DNA of 64,000 nt from Pseudomonas laurylsulfativorans (GTDB lineage: Bacteria; Pseudomonadota; Gammaproteobacteria; Pseudomonadales; Pseudomonadaceae): NCBI RefSeq assembly GCF_002906155.1, contig NZ_MUJK01000009.1:155354-219353 (forward strand), written 5' to 3'. Positions 51,055 to 60,523 of this stretch are shown in pieces. The position numbers and the translations under genes are program-made. Each line of letters opens with the position of its first letter. Position 1 is the first letter of the stretch. Below the pieces are notes generated by a model. It was not told the origin of the DNA. It ran no database searches and saw nothing but the letters and a program-made list of their open reading frames with translations.

Positions 51055-52722
51055 GTGACTAAATTTCGTGACGTTGAAATCCGCGCTGCCCGCGGTAACA
51101 AGCTGACCGCCAAGAGCTGGCTGACTGAAGCGCCGCTGCGCATGCTGATGAACAACCTCGACCCTGAAGTCGCCGAGAACCCTAAGGAACTGGTGGTCTA
51201 CGGTGGTATCGGTCGCGCTGCGCGTAACTGGGAATGCTACGACAAGATCGTCGAAAGCCTGACCAACCTGAACGACGACGAGACCCTGCTGGTGCAATCC
51301 GGCAAGCCGGTCGGCGTGTTCAAGACCCACGCCAACGCCCCACGCGTACTGATCGCCAACTCCAACCTGGTGCCGCACTGGGCGAGCTGGGAGCACTTCA
51401 ACGAACTCGACGCCAAAGGCCTGGCCATGTACGGCCAGATGACCGCCGGCAGCTGGATCTACATCGGCAGCCAGGGCATCGTCCAGGGCACCTACGAAAC
51501 CTTCGTGGAAGCCGGTCGCCAGCACTACAACGACAACCTGACAGGCAAGTGGGTACTGACCGCTGGCCTGGGCGGCATGGGTGGCGCACAGCCTCTGGCT
51601 GCAACCTTGGCTGGCGCTTGCTCGCTGAACATCGAATGCCAACAAGTCAGCATCGATTTCCGTCTGAAAAGCCGCTATGTCGACGAGCAGGCTACCGACC
51701 TCGACGACGCGCTGGCCCGCATCGCCAAATACACCGCCGAAGGCAAGGCGATCTCCATCGCGCTGCTGGGCAACGCGGCAGAAATCCTGCCGGAACTGGT
51801 CAAGCGCGGTGTGCGCCCGGACATGGTTACCGACCAGACCAGCGCCCACGACCCGCTCAACGGCTACCTGCCGGCCGGCTGGACCTGGGACCAGTACCGC
51901 GAACGCGCCAAGACTGAACCAGCTGCCGTCATTAAAGCCGCCAAGCAATCGATGGCCGTGCACGTCAAAGCGATGCTCGACTTCCAGAAAATGGGCGTGC
52001 CAACCTTCGACTACGGCAACAACATCCGTCAGATGGCGCAAGAAGAAGGCGTGGAAAACGCATTCGACTTCCCTGGCTTCGTACCGGCCTACATCCGTCC
52101 GCTGTTCTGCCGTGGTATCGGTCCGTTCCGTTGGGCTGCACTGTCGGGCAACGCTGAAGACATCTACAAGACCGACGCCAAGGTAAAAGAGCTGATCCCG
52201 GACGACGCCCACCTGCACAACTGGCTGGACATGGCTCGTGAGCGCATCAGCTTCCAGGGTCTGCCGGCACGTATCTGCTGGGTTGGCCTGGGCCTGCGCG
52301 CCAAGCTGGGCCTGGCGTTCAACGAAATGGTCCGTAGCGGCGAGTTGTCCGCACCAATCGTTATCGGCCGCGACCACCTGGACTCCGGTTCGGTATCGAG
52401 CCCGAACCGCGAAACCGAATCGATGCAGGACGGTTCCGACGCAGTTTCCGACTGGCCACTGCTCAACGCCTTGCTCAACACCGCGAGCGGCGCGACCTGG
52501 GTTTCCCTGCACCACGGCGGCGGCGTCGGCATGGGCTTCTCCCAGCACTCGGGCATGGTGATCGTCTGCGACGGTACTGACGAAGCGGCCGAGCGTATCG
52601 CTCGCGTGCTGCACAACGACCCGGCCACTGGCGTTATGCGTCACGCCGATGCCGGTTACCAGATCGCCATCGACTGCGCCAAGGAACAAGGGCTGAACCT
52701 GCCGATGATTACCGGCAAGTAA
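51055..52722 (+). CDS. hutU: Urocanate hydratase
   Basis: HutU hydrates urocanate to imidazolonepropionate using tightly bound NAD+. The 555 residues include AGLGGMGGAQPLAA (NAD site), the urocanase signature FQGLPARICWVGLGLR with its Cys, and GRDHLDSGSVSSPNRETE. It starts with GTG at 51055 after GAGGAG. The first gene of the catabolic run after the predicted sigma-54 promoter. Confidence 0.98.
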   Translation: MTKFRDVEIRAARGNKLTAKSWLTEAPLRMLMNNLDPEVAENPKELVVYGGIGRAARNWECYDKIVESLTNLNDDETLLVQSGKPVGVFKTHANAPRVLIANSNLVPHWASWEHFNELDAKGLAMYGQMTAGSWIYIGSQGIVQGTYETFVEAGRQHYNDNLTGKWVLTAGLGGMGGAQPLAATLAGACSLNIECQQVSIDFRLKSRYVDEQATDLDDALARIAKYTAEGKAISIALLGNAAEILPELVKRGVRPDMVTDQTSAHDPLNGYLPAGWTWDQYRERAKTEPAAVIKAAKQSMAVHVKAMLDFQKMGVPTFDYGNNIRQMAQEEGVENAFDFPGFVPAYIRPLFCRGIGPFRWAALSGNAEDIYKTDAKVKELIPDDAHLHNWLDMARERISFQGLPARICWVGLGLRAKLGLAFNEMVRSGELSAPIVIGRDHLDSGSVSSPNRETESMQDGSDAVSDWPLLNALLNTASGATWVSLHHGGGVGMGFSQHSGMVIVCDGTDEAAERIARVLHNDPATGVMRHADAGYQIAIDCAKEQGLNLPMITGK

Positions 52723-52749
52723 CACCTGATCTGTGGGGGCTGGTTATAT

Positions 52750-52775
52750 GTGAGGGCGAGCCCGCTCGCTCTCAC
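52750..52775. repeat. Single REP-like inverted repeat
   Basis: GTGAGGGCGAG and CTCGCTCTCAC face each other around CCCG. It is a single core, not a pair, in the 233-bp gap between hutU and hutX. Confidence 0.6.
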
Positions 52776-52955
52776 TGGCCACGCAGCGGCATAACGCAAT
52801 ACCAGACCGTTTGATCCTGCCGTTTCGAGCAGGACGCTGTCACCGAACAAAAGCTGAATGTCGGTCGCGCTGCGGCGCAGGCCTGATTGGACGTGGACAG
52901 GGCTGGATGCCTCTTGACTGCCGTAAGCCAATTCATGATTAGGAGCGTCACAACA

Positions 52956-53924
52956 ATGAAATCGAACAAGACCCTGCTGACCACATTGCTTTCCATGGGC
53001 CTGCTGGCCAGCGCCGGCGCCACTCAGGCGGCGGGTTGGTGCGAATCGGGCAAACCGGTGAAATTCGCCGGTTTGAACTGGGAAAGCGCGATGCTCCTGA
53101 CCGACGTAATGCAAGTCGTCTTGGAGAAAGGCTACGACTGCAAGACTGACAGCCTGCCGGGCAACTCCATCACCATGGAAAACGCCCTGGGCAGCAACGA
53201 TATTCAAGTGTTTGCCGAGGAATGGGTCGGCCGTAGCGAAGTCTGGAACAAGGCCGAGAAGGCCGGCAAGGTGGTCGGTGTCGGCGCGCCGGTTGTTGGC
53301 GCGATCGAAGGCTGGTACGTGCCGCGCTACGTGATCGAAGGCGACGCCAAGCGCAAGCTGGAAGCCAAGGCGCCGGACCTGAAAAACATTGCTGACCTGG
53401 GCAAATACTCGGCGATCTTCAAGGACGCCGAAGAACCCTCCAAGGGCCGTTTCTACAACTGCCCGGCCGGTTGGACCTGTGAGCTGGACAACAGCGAAAT
53501 GCTGAAAAGCTACGGCCTGGAAAGCACCTACACCAACTTCCGCCCAGGCACCGGCCCGGCGCTGGATGCCGCCGTGTTGTCGAGCTACAAGCGTGGCGAG
53601 CCGATCCTGTTCTACTACTGGTCGCCAACCCCGCTGATGGGCCAGGTCGATGTGGTGAAACTCGAAGAGAAGCCAGGCGTGAACAAGACCGTGACCATCA
53701 AGGTCGGCCTGTCCAAGACTTTCCACGACGAAGCGCCAGAGCTGGTAGCCGTTCTGGAAAAGGTCAACGTGCCAATCGACTTGCTGAACCAGAACCTGGG
53801 GCGCATGACCAAAGAGCGGATCGAGTCGCCAAAACTGGCGAAGATCTTCTTGAAGGAACATCCTGAAGTCTGGCACGCGTGGGTGAGCGAAGACGCAGCC
53901 AAGAAAATCGACGCGGCCTTGTAG
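52956..53924 (+). CDS. hutX: Periplasmic binding protein of the histidine/betaine ABC importer
   Basis: This 322-residue protein has a signal peptide (LLTTLLSMGLLASAGATQAA) and the OpuAC/ProX type binding fold: KFAGLNWESAMLLTDVMQ, LGSNDIQVFAEEWVGR, GWYVPRYVIEG, YKRGEPILFYYWSPTPLMG. Family relatives bind glycine betaine, choline or histidine; the hut location favours histidine (HutX). ATG at 52956 gives the signal peptide; the frame extends 23 codons upstream. Permease and ATPase genes follow. Confidence 0.85.
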   Translation: MKSNKTLLTTLLSMGLLASAGATQAAGWCESGKPVKFAGLNWESAMLLTDVMQVVLEKGYDCKTDSLPGNSITMENALGSNDIQVFAEEWVGRSEVWNKAEKAGKVVGVGAPVVGAIEGWYVPRYVIEGDAKRKLEAKAPDLKNIADLGKYSAIFKDAEEPSKGRFYNCPAGWTCELDNSEMLKSYGLESTYTNFRPGTGPALDAAVLSSYKRGEPILFYYWSPTPLMGQVDVVKLEEKPGVNKTVTIKVGLSKTFHDEAPELVAVLEKVNVPIDLLNQNLGRMTKERIESPKLAKIFLKEHPEVWHAWVSEDAAKKIDAAL

Positions 53925-53994
53925 GTTGAGCTTCTCCGGCTGTCGGCAACGGCAGTCGGATGCTTGATCGCAACCCCTTGATTGAGAGTCTCTT

Positions 53995-54846
53995 ATGTTT
54001 CCCGAAAGCTTTACCTTTTCCATCGCCGACTGGGTCAACGGTTGGGTCGATTCGCTGGTCACCAACTACGGCGACGTGTTCCGGCACATCTCTGACACCC
54101 TGTTGTGGGCCATCGTCAATCTTGAAAGCCTGCTGCGTGCGGCACCCTGGTGGCTGATGCTGGCGATCGTGGCGGGCGTGGCCTGGCACGCGACCCGTAA
54201 AGTCGTGACCACGGCAGTAATCGTCGGCCTGCTGTTCCTGGTGGGTGCGGTCGGTCTCTGGGACAAGCTGATGCAGACCCTGGCACTGATGATGGTGGCG
54301 ACGATCATTTCGGTGTTGATCGGCATTCCGCTGGGCATCCTCTCGGCCCGCAGCAATCGCCTGCGTTCGGTGCTGATGCCGTTGCTGGACATCATGCAGA
54401 CCATGCCGAGCTTCGTGTACCTGATCCCGGTGCTGATGCTGTTCGGCCTGGGCAAGGTCCCGGCGATTTTCGCCACGGTGATCTACGCTGCGCCGCCGCT
54501 GATCCGTCTGACTGATCTGGGCATTCGCCAGGTCGACGGCGAAGTGATGGAAGCGATCAACGCCTTTGGCGCCAACCGCTGGCAGCAACTGTTCGGTGTA
54601 CAACTGCCGCTGGCCCTGCCGAGCATCATGGCCGGGATCAACCAGACCACCATGATGGCCCTGTCGATGGTGGTGATCGCCTCGATGATCGGTGCCCGTG
54701 GCCTGGGTGAAGACGTGCTGGTGGGGATTCAGACCCTCAACGTCGGACGCGGCCTCGAAGCTGGTCTGGCGATCGTGATTCTGGCTGTGGTGATCGACCG
54801 CATTACACAGGCGTACGGTCGTGCACGGCATGAGGTGAGCAAATGA
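53995..54846 (+). CDS. hutW: ABC transporter permease, histidine/betaine type
   Basis: This 283-residue ProW-like inner-membrane permease has six to seven membrane segments and the EAA loop DGEVMEAINAFGANRWQQLF. The core MPLLDIMQTMPSFVYLIPVL is typical of this family. The stop overlaps the ATPase start by four bases. The substrate is inferred from its place among hut genes. Confidence 0.87.
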   Translation: MFPESFTFSIADWVNGWVDSLVTNYGDVFRHISDTLLWAIVNLESLLRAAPWWLMLAIVAGVAWHATRKVVTTAVIVGLLFLVGAVGLWDKLMQTLALMMVATIISVLIGIPLGILSARSNRLRSVLMPLLDIMQTMPSFVYLIPVLMLFGLGKVPAIFATVIYAAPPLIRLTDLGIRQVDGEVMEAINAFGANRWQQLFGVQLPLALPSIMAGINQTTMMALSMVVIASMIGARGLGEDVLVGIQTLNVGRGLEAGLAIVILAVVIDRITQAYGRARHEVSK

Positions 54847-55673
54847 ACAACGCAACCGTAAGCAAGATCGAAGTCAAAAACGTCTTCAAGATTTTCGGTA
54901 ACCGTGCCAAGGACGCGCTGGCCATGGTCGGCCAGGGCAAGACCAAGGACCAGGTGCTGGCCGAAACCGGCTGCGTGGTCGGCGTGAACGACCTGTCGCT
55001 GAGCATCGGTAGCGGTGAGATCTTCGTGATCATGGGCCTGTCGGGTTCCGGCAAGTCGACCCTGGTACGCCACTTCAACCGCCTGATCGACCCGACCAGT
55101 GGCGCGATCCTGGTGGACGGCGTGGACATCCTGCAATACGACATGGAAGCCCTGCGCGAATTTCGCCGGCGCAAGATCAGCATGGTGTTCCAGAGCTTCG
55201 GCCTGTTGCCGCACAAGAGCGTGCTGGACAACGTCGCCTACGGCCTGAAAATTCGTGGTGAAAGCAAAGCCATGTGCGCCGAGCGTGCGCTGCACTGGAT
55301 CAACACCGTGGGCCTCAAGGGCTACGAAAACAAATACCCGCATCAGCTTTCCGGCGGCATGCGCCAGCGTGTGGGCCTGGCTCGTGCCTTGGCGGCGGAC
55401 ACCGACATCATCCTGATGGACGAAGCGTTCAGCGCCCTCGACCCGCTGATCCGCGCGGAGATGCAGGACCAGTTGCTGGAGCTGCAAAAGACCCTGCACA
55501 AGACCATCGTCTTCATCACCCACGACCTCGACGAAGCCGTGCGCATCGGCAACCGCATCGCCATCCTCAAGGACGGTCGCCTGATCCAGGTCGGCACGCC
55601 GAGAGAGATCCTGCACTCGCCGGCGGATGAATATGTTGACCGCTTTGTGCAGCGTCGGGCGGCGGTGGTTTAA
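54843..55673 (+). CDS. hutV: ABC transporter ATP-binding protein, histidine/betaine type
   Basis: This 276-residue ProV-like ATPase has Walker A MGLSGSGKST, the Q-loop VFQSFGLLPHKSV, the signature LSGGMRQRVGLARAL and Walker B IILMDEAFSALDP. It ends before the CBS domains found in E. coli ProV, so there is no osmosensing module. An N-terminal block (NAKDALAMVGQGKTKD type) is shared with other HutV/ProV proteins. Confidence 0.87.
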   Translation: MNNATVSKIEVKNVFKIFGNRAKDALAMVGQGKTKDQVLAETGCVVGVNDLSLSIGSGEIFVIMGLSGSGKSTLVRHFNRLIDPTSGAILVDGVDILQYDMEALREFRRRKISMVFQSFGLLPHKSVLDNVAYGLKIRGESKAMCAERALHWINTVGLKGYENKYPHQLSGGMRQRVGLARALAADTDIILMDEAFSALDPLIRAEMQDQLLELQKTLHKTIVFITHDLDEAVRIGNRIAILKDGRLIQVGTPREILHSPADEYVDRFVQRRAAVV

Positions 55674-55699
55674 GAGGTTTGTGGTGGCTGTGCTGGCCC

Positions 55700-55766
55700 C
55701 ATCGCCGGCAAGTCGGCTCCTACAAGGTGTAGGCAATCCCTGTAGGAGCTGGCTTGCCAGCGATGG
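55700..55766. repeat. REP pair, GGCTTGCC type
   Basis: The cores ATCGCCGGCAAGTCGGCTCC and TGTAGGAGCTGGCTTGCCAG are separated by about 18 bp, between hutV and the first ammonia-lyase gene. Confidence 0.9.
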
Positions 55767-55814
55767 CGTCGGCAATGCTGCATCAATGTTCAGGTTGTAC
55801 ACGCGAGGTTGAAG

Positions 55815-57338
55815 ATGTCCCAGGCTGAAAAAATCGTTATCACCCAAGCGCAGGTAACTTGGCGGGATGTGGTCGCTGTCGCCCGTGATGGCGCACAGCT
55901 TGAGCTGTCGGCGCCGATCTGGGCGCGCATCGAAAACGCGCAGGCCATCGTCCAGCGCATCGTCACCAGCGGTGAACGTGCCTACGGCATCAACACCGGC
56001 CTGGGCGCGCTGTGCAACGTCTCGCTGCAGGACGAACAACTCAGCCAGTTGTCGCGCAACACCTTGCTCAGCCACGCTTGCGGGGTGGGTGCGCCGCTGA
56101 CGAACGAGCAGACCCGCTCGATCATGTGCGCAGCCATCGTCAATTACAGCCACGGCAAATCCGGCCTGCACCGTCAGGTCGTCGAAGCGCTACTGGCGCT
56201 GCTCAACCGGGGCATCACCCCGCAAGTGCCGTCACAAGGTTCCGTGGGTTACCTGACGCACATGGCACACATCGGCATCGCGCTGCTGGGCGTGGGCAAT
56301 GTCAGTTATTGCGGGCAGATCGTTTCCGCGCAGCAAGCGCTGGCCGAAGAAGGCCTGCAACCAGTCAAGCTCGGTGCCAAGGACGGTTTGTGCCTGGTCA
56401 ACGGTACGCCGTGCATGAGCGGCCTGAGCTGCCTGGCGATTGCCGATGCCACGCGCCTGCTGGAATGGGCCGACGTGATCGGCGCCATGAGCTTCGAAGC
56501 CCAGCGCGGGCAGATCGATGCGTTCGACGCGGAGATCATCGCGCTCAAGCCGCACCCGGGCATGCAACAGGTCGGGATCAACCTTCGGGCGTTGCTCGAC
56601 GGCAGCGAAGTCATCGCCCAGAGCAAAGGCATTCGCACCCAGGATGCCCTGAGCATTCGCTCGATCCCGCAGGTGCACGGTGCTGCGCGCGATCAACTGG
56701 TACACGCGATCAAACAGATCGAAACCGAGCTCAACGGCGCCACAGACAACCCGCTGGTGCTGGGCACCGCGGACAATTACCGCGTGGTGTCCCAGGCCAA
56801 CCCTCATGGCCAGTCCGTGGCAATGGCGGCGGACTTGCTGGCGATTGCCATGGCGGAAATCGGCTCCATCGCCGAGCGTCGCCTGGACCGTTTGATCAAC
56901 CCGCACGTCAGCGGCCTGCCGGCTTTCCTGGTGGCCAACCCGGGCGTGAACTCCGGGATGATGATCGTGCAATACGTGGCCGCTTCGCTGTGTGCGGAGA
57001 ACCGTCAACTGGCGCAACCGGCAGTACTCGACAACTACGTCACTTCCGGCCTTCAGGAAGATCACCTGAGCCTGGGCACCAACGCTGCGCTGAAGCTGCA
57101 TCGCGCCTTGGAAAACTGCACGCAGATCCTCGCCATCGAGTATTTGCTGGCGGCCCAGGCATTTGAGTTCTTGAAAGAACAACGCTTCGGCGCGGGCACC
57201 GGTACCGCTTGGCGTCTGCTGCGTGAGCGAGTTCCTGCCTACGACCAGGATCGTTGGCTGGCACCCGACATTGCCGCCGCTGCCAGTGTTCTGAAAGACC
57301 CTGTTTTGCTGCAAAAAGCTTTGCCGAATTTGAACTGA
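55815..57338 (+). CDS. hutH1: HAL/PAL-family protein lacking the MIO-forming Ala-Ser-Gly triad (HutH1-like)
   Basis: This intact 507-residue homologue of histidine ammonia-lyase aligns along its length with the hutH2 product, but has a three-residue gap where ASG should be: GSVGYLTHMAHIG (142-154) against GSVGASGDLAPLAHM. ASG normally cyclises to the electrophilic MIO cofactor. The residue matching Tyr280 of P. putida HAL is lost (QDALSIRS against QDPYSLRC), and so is Phe329 (NPHGQS against NFHAEP). Kept are Tyr57 (AYGINTGLG), His87 (LLSHACGVG), the Asn in LVNGTP, the Arg in LSIRS and the Glu in LQEDHLSL. It is unlikely to deaminate histidine; true function unknown. Start ATG 55815 follows GAGG by six bases. 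It is named for its place in the cluster. Confidence 0.85.
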   Translation: MSQAEKIVITQAQVTWRDVVAVARDGAQLELSAPIWARIENAQAIVQRIVTSGERAYGINTGLGALCNVSLQDEQLSQLSRNTLLSHACGVGAPLTNEQTRSIMCAAIVNYSHGKSGLHRQVVEALLALLNRGITPQVPSQGSVGYLTHMAHIGIALLGVGNVSYCGQIVSAQQALAEEGLQPVKLGAKDGLCLVNGTPCMSGLSCLAIADATRLLEWADVIGAMSFEAQRGQIDAFDAEIIALKPHPGMQQVGINLRALLDGSEVIAQSKGIRTQDALSIRSIPQVHGAARDQLVHAIKQIETELNGATDNPLVLGTADNYRVVSQANPHGQSVAMAADLLAIAMAEIGSIAERRLDRLINPHVSGLPAFLVANPGVNSGMMIVQYVAASLCAENRQLAQPAVLDNYVTSGLQEDHLSLGTNAALKLHRALENCTQILAIEYLLAAQAFEFLKEQRFGAGTGTAWRLLRERVPAYDQDRWLAPDIAAAASVLKDPVLLQKALPNLN

Positions 57339-57370
57339 TTTCCCTACAAAACCAGCGTGCCAAGGCGCCA

Positions 57371-57438
57371 CCCCCTCAAAAAGGGGGATGCGACGGACAA
57401 CGGATATCTCCGGAGCGTCTGGTTAGTTAATAGCTAAC
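57371..57438. other. Two short inverted repeats between the ammonia-lyase genes
   Basis: CCCCCT and GGGGG form a small hairpin at 57371-57387. GTTAG-N7-CTAAC lies at 57422-57438, just before the hutH2 ribosome site. The first could slow or end transcription, the second could be an operator; neither matches TGTA-N2-TACA. Confidence 0.4.
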
Positions 57439-57456
57439 TCTCAAAAGGAGCACAAA

Positions 57457-58989
57457 ATGACTTCGCTAAACCTGATTCCCGGCCAACTGACCCTCGCCCA
57501 ACTGCGCGACGTCTATCAGCAACCGGTGAAACTGACCCTCGACCACAGCGCCTCGGCCCAGATCGAAGCCAGCGTCGCCTGCGTGGAACAGATCCTCGCC
57601 GAGAACCGCACTGCCTATGGCATCAACACCGGTTTCGGCCTGCTGGCCTCGACCCGCATCGCCAGTGAAGACCTGGAAAACCTGCAGCGCTCGCTGGTGC
57701 TGTCCCACGCTGCCGGTGTCGGCCAGCCGATCAGCGACGACCTGGTGCGTTTGATCATGGTGCTTAAGGTCAACAGCCTGAGCCGTGGTTTCTCCGGCAT
57801 CCGCCGCGTGGTGATCGACGCGCTGATCGCCCTGATCAACGCCGAGGTCTACCCGCACATTCCGTTGAAAGGCTCGGTCGGTGCCTCCGGTGACCTCGCG
57901 CCTTTGGCGCACATGTCGCTGGTGCTGCTGGGCGAAGGCAAGGCGCGCTACAAAGGCGAGTGGATGGAAGCCACCGAAGCGCTGAAAGTTGCCGGTCTGA
58001 CCCCGCTGACCCTGGCCGCGAAAGAAGGCCTGGCGCTGCTCAACGGCACCCAGGTGTCCACCGCGTTTGCCCTGCGTGGCCTGTTCGAAGGCGAAGACCT
58101 GTTCGCCGGTGCCCTGGCGCTGGGCGGCCTGACCGTTGAAGCGGTGCTGGGCTCGCGCTCGCCGTTCGACGCCCGCATCCACGCCGCCCGTGGCCAGAAA
58201 GGCCAGATCGATGCCGCCGCCGCGTATCGCGATCTGCTGGGCGAGCGCAGCGAAGTCTCCGACTCCCACGAAAACTGCGAGAAGGTTCAAGACCCGTACT
58301 CCCTGCGTTGCCAGCCGCAAGTCATGGGCGCCTGCCTGACCCAGTTCCGCCAGGCCGCCGAAGTGCTGGCCATCGAAGCCAACGCCGTCTCCGACAACCC
58401 GCTGGTGTTCGCCGCTGAAGGTGACGTGATCTCCGGTGGTAACTTCCACGCCGAGCCGGTGGCCATGGCCGCCGACAACATGGCCCTGGCCATCGCGGAA
58501 ATCGGTTCCCTGAGCGAACGCCGCATCTCGTTGATGATGGACAAGCACATGTCGCAACTGCCGCCGTTCCTGGTGGCCAACGGTGGCGTGAACTCCGGCT
58601 TCATGATCGCCCAGGTGACTGCGGCGGCACTGGCCAGCGAAAACAAAGCCTTGTCCCATCCGCATTCGGTGGATAGCCTGCCGACCTCCGCCAACCAGGA
58701 AGACCACGTGTCGATGGCCCCGGCAGCGGGCAAGCGTCTGTGGGAAATGGCCGAGAACACCCGTGGCATTCTCGCCGTGGAATGGCTGGCGGCGGCTCAG
58801 GGCCTGGACCTGCGCGACGGCCTGAAAACCTCGCCAAAACTGGAAAAGGCCCGCGCCATCCTGCGTAACGAAGTGCCGTTCTACGAGAAAGACCGCTTCT
58901 TCGCGCCGGACATCAATGCGGCGTCTGAATTGTTGGCTTCGCGTTGCCTGAACGAGCTGGTTTCGGCGAAGTTGCTGCCTAGCCTGTAA
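57457..58989 (+). CDS. hutH2: Histidine ammonia-lyase
   Basis: HutH converts histidine to urocanate and ammonia. The 510-residue enzyme has an intact MIO motif, Ala143-Ser144-Gly145 in GSVGASGDLAPLAHM, plus Tyr54 (AYGINTGFG), His84 (LSHAAGVG), the QDPYSLRC block, GGNFHAEPVA and the Glu in ANQEDHVSM; these match P. putida HAL with an offset of one. It is therefore the functional histidase of the cluster. AAAAGGAG lies seven bases before the ATG. Confidence 0.98.
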   Translation: MTSLNLIPGQLTLAQLRDVYQQPVKLTLDHSASAQIEASVACVEQILAENRTAYGINTGFGLLASTRIASEDLENLQRSLVLSHAAGVGQPISDDLVRLIMVLKVNSLSRGFSGIRRVVIDALIALINAEVYPHIPLKGSVGASGDLAPLAHMSLVLLGEGKARYKGEWMEATEALKVAGLTPLTLAAKEGLALLNGTQVSTAFALRGLFEGEDLFAGALALGGLTVEAVLGSRSPFDARIHAARGQKGQIDAAAAYRDLLGERSEVSDSHENCEKVQDPYSLRCQPQVMGACLTQFRQAAEVLAIEANAVSDNPLVFAAEGDVISGGNFHAEPVAMAADNMALAIAEIGSLSERRISLMMDKHMSQLPPFLVANGGVNSGFMIAQVTAAALASENKALSHPHSVDSLPTSANQEDHVSMAPAAGKRLWEMAENTRGILAVEWLAAAQGLDLRDGLKTSPKLEKARAILRNEVPFYEKDRFFAPDINAASELLASRCLNELVSAKLLPSL

Positions 58990-58995
58990 GGGCGC

Positions 58996-59061
58996 CATCG
59001 CCAGCAAGCCGGCTCCTACAGAAGTTCGCGTTAAACCTGTAGGAGCCGGCTTGCCGGCGAT
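58996..59061. repeat. REP pair, GGCTTGCC type
   Basis: The cores ATCGCCAGCAAGCCGGCTCC and TGTAGGAGCCGGCTTGCCGG are about 17 bp apart, in the 110-bp gap before hutT. Confidence 0.9.
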
Positions 59062-59099
59062 TCGATTTAGCGTCGAATAACAATAATTAGGGACGAGCA

Positions 59100-60506
59100 A
59101 TGCAACAGCCAGAAAAAGGTTTGAAACGCGGGCTCTCTGCCCGACATATTCGCTTCATGGCGCTGGGGTCGGCAATCGGCACCGGGCTGTTTTACGGTTC
59201 TGCCTCGGCCATTCAAATGGCCGGGCCTGCGGTGCTGCTCGCGTACCTGATCGGTGGCGCGGCAGTGTTCATGGTCATGCGCGCCCTCGGTGAGATGGCG
59301 GTGCACAACCCGGTAGCCGGCTCTTTCGGCCAGTACGCCAGTACTTACCTGGGGCCGATGGCGGGCTTCATCCTCGGTTGGACCTACGCATTCGAAATGG
59401 TCATCGTCGGCATGGCCGACGTTACCGCGTTCGGGATTTACATGGGCTTCTGGTTCCCGGAGGTTTCCCGCTGGATCTGGGTGCTGGGTGTCGTTTCCAT
59501 CGTCGGCGGCTTGAACCTGTGCAACGTCAAAGTCTTCGGTGAAATGGAGTTCTGGCTGTCGCTGCTCAAGGTCGCGGCCATCGTCGCGATGATCCTGGGT
59601 GGTTTCGGCATCATGCTGTTCGGCATCAGCTCTGCCCCCGGCCAAGCGACCGACATCAGCAACCTCTGGACCCAGGGCGGCTTCATGCCCAATGGCATGG
59701 GTGGTCTGATTGCTTCGTTCGCGGTGGTGATGTTTGCATTTGGCGGTATTGAAATCATCGGCGTAACGGCAGGTGAGGCCAAGGACCCGCAGCACGTGCT
59801 GCCCCGGGCGATCAATGCCGTACCGTTGCGGATTCTGCTGTTTTACGTGCTGACAATGCTGGTGCTGATGTCGATCTTTCCATGGCAGCAGATCGGCAGC
59901 CAGGGCAGCCCGTTCGTGCAGATTTTCGACAAGCTGGGGATCAGCTCGGCGGCCACCATCCTCAATATCGTGGTGATCACGGCGGCGATTTCGGCGATCA
60001 ACAGTGACATCTTCGGCGCTGGCCGCATGATGTTCGGTCTGGCCCAGCAAGGCCACGCCCCCAAGGGCTTCGCCCGCCTGTCGCGCAATGGCGTGCCATG
60101 GATGACGGTCGTGGTGATGAGTGCCGCGCTGTTGCTGGGCGTGTTGCTGAACTACCTGATCCCGGAAAACGTGTTCCTGCTGATCGCTTCCATCGCGACC
60201 TTTGCCACGGTGTGGGTCTGGATGATGATCCTGGTGACCCAGGTGGCCATGCGCCGGTCCATGAGCGCCGAGCAGGTTGCACAACTGAAGTTCCCGGTAC
60301 CGCTCTGGCCCTATGCGCCGGCGGCGGCGATTGCCTTCATGCTGTTCATCTTCGGTGTGCTGGGCTATTTCCCGGACACCCAGGCAGCGCTGATCGTCGG
60401 CGTGGTCTGGATCGTCTTGCTGGTGCTGGCTTACCTGACGTGGGTGAAACCGGCGGCGGGCCAGGCAGCCTTGGTGGCGCAGGATCCTACTTTTTCTCAT
60501 CGATAA
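59100..60506 (+). CDS. hutT: Histidine permease HutT (amino-acid permease, APC family)
   Basis: This 468-residue inner-membrane permease has about 12 segments and the APC/AAT signature GLSARHIRFMALGSAIGTGL at the N-terminus, with MVMRALGEMAVHNPVAGSFG and FGGIEIIGVTAGEAKDPQ. It is probably a proton-driven histidine or urocanate importer; the cluster also has an ABC importer, so two uptake systems coexist. It is 17 bases before hutI. Confidence 0.93.
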   Translation: MQQPEKGLKRGLSARHIRFMALGSAIGTGLFYGSASAIQMAGPAVLLAYLIGGAAVFMVMRALGEMAVHNPVAGSFGQYASTYLGPMAGFILGWTYAFEMVIVGMADVTAFGIYMGFWFPEVSRWIWVLGVVSIVGGLNLCNVKVFGEMEFWLSLLKVAAIVAMILGGFGIMLFGISSAPGQATDISNLWTQGGFMPNGMGGLIASFAVVMFAFGGIEIIGVTAGEAKDPQHVLPRAINAVPLRILLFYVLTMLVLMSIFPWQQIGSQGSPFVQIFDKLGISSAATILNIVVITAAISAINSDIFGAGRMMFGLAQQGHAPKGFARLSRNGVPWMTVVVMSAALLLGVLLNYLIPENVFLLIASIATFATVWVWMMILVTQVAMRRSMSAEQVAQLKFPVPLWPYAPAAAIAFMLFIFGVLGYFPDTQAALIVGVVWIVLLVLAYLTWVKPAAGQAALVAQDPTFSHR

Positions 60507-60523
60507 CCTAATGGAGGCCAAGG

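Noticed and set aside
57466..59100. Minus-strand frame (544 codons) opposite hutH2
   Set aside because: Shadow of a strongly conserved enzyme gene; composition is typical of antisense translation.
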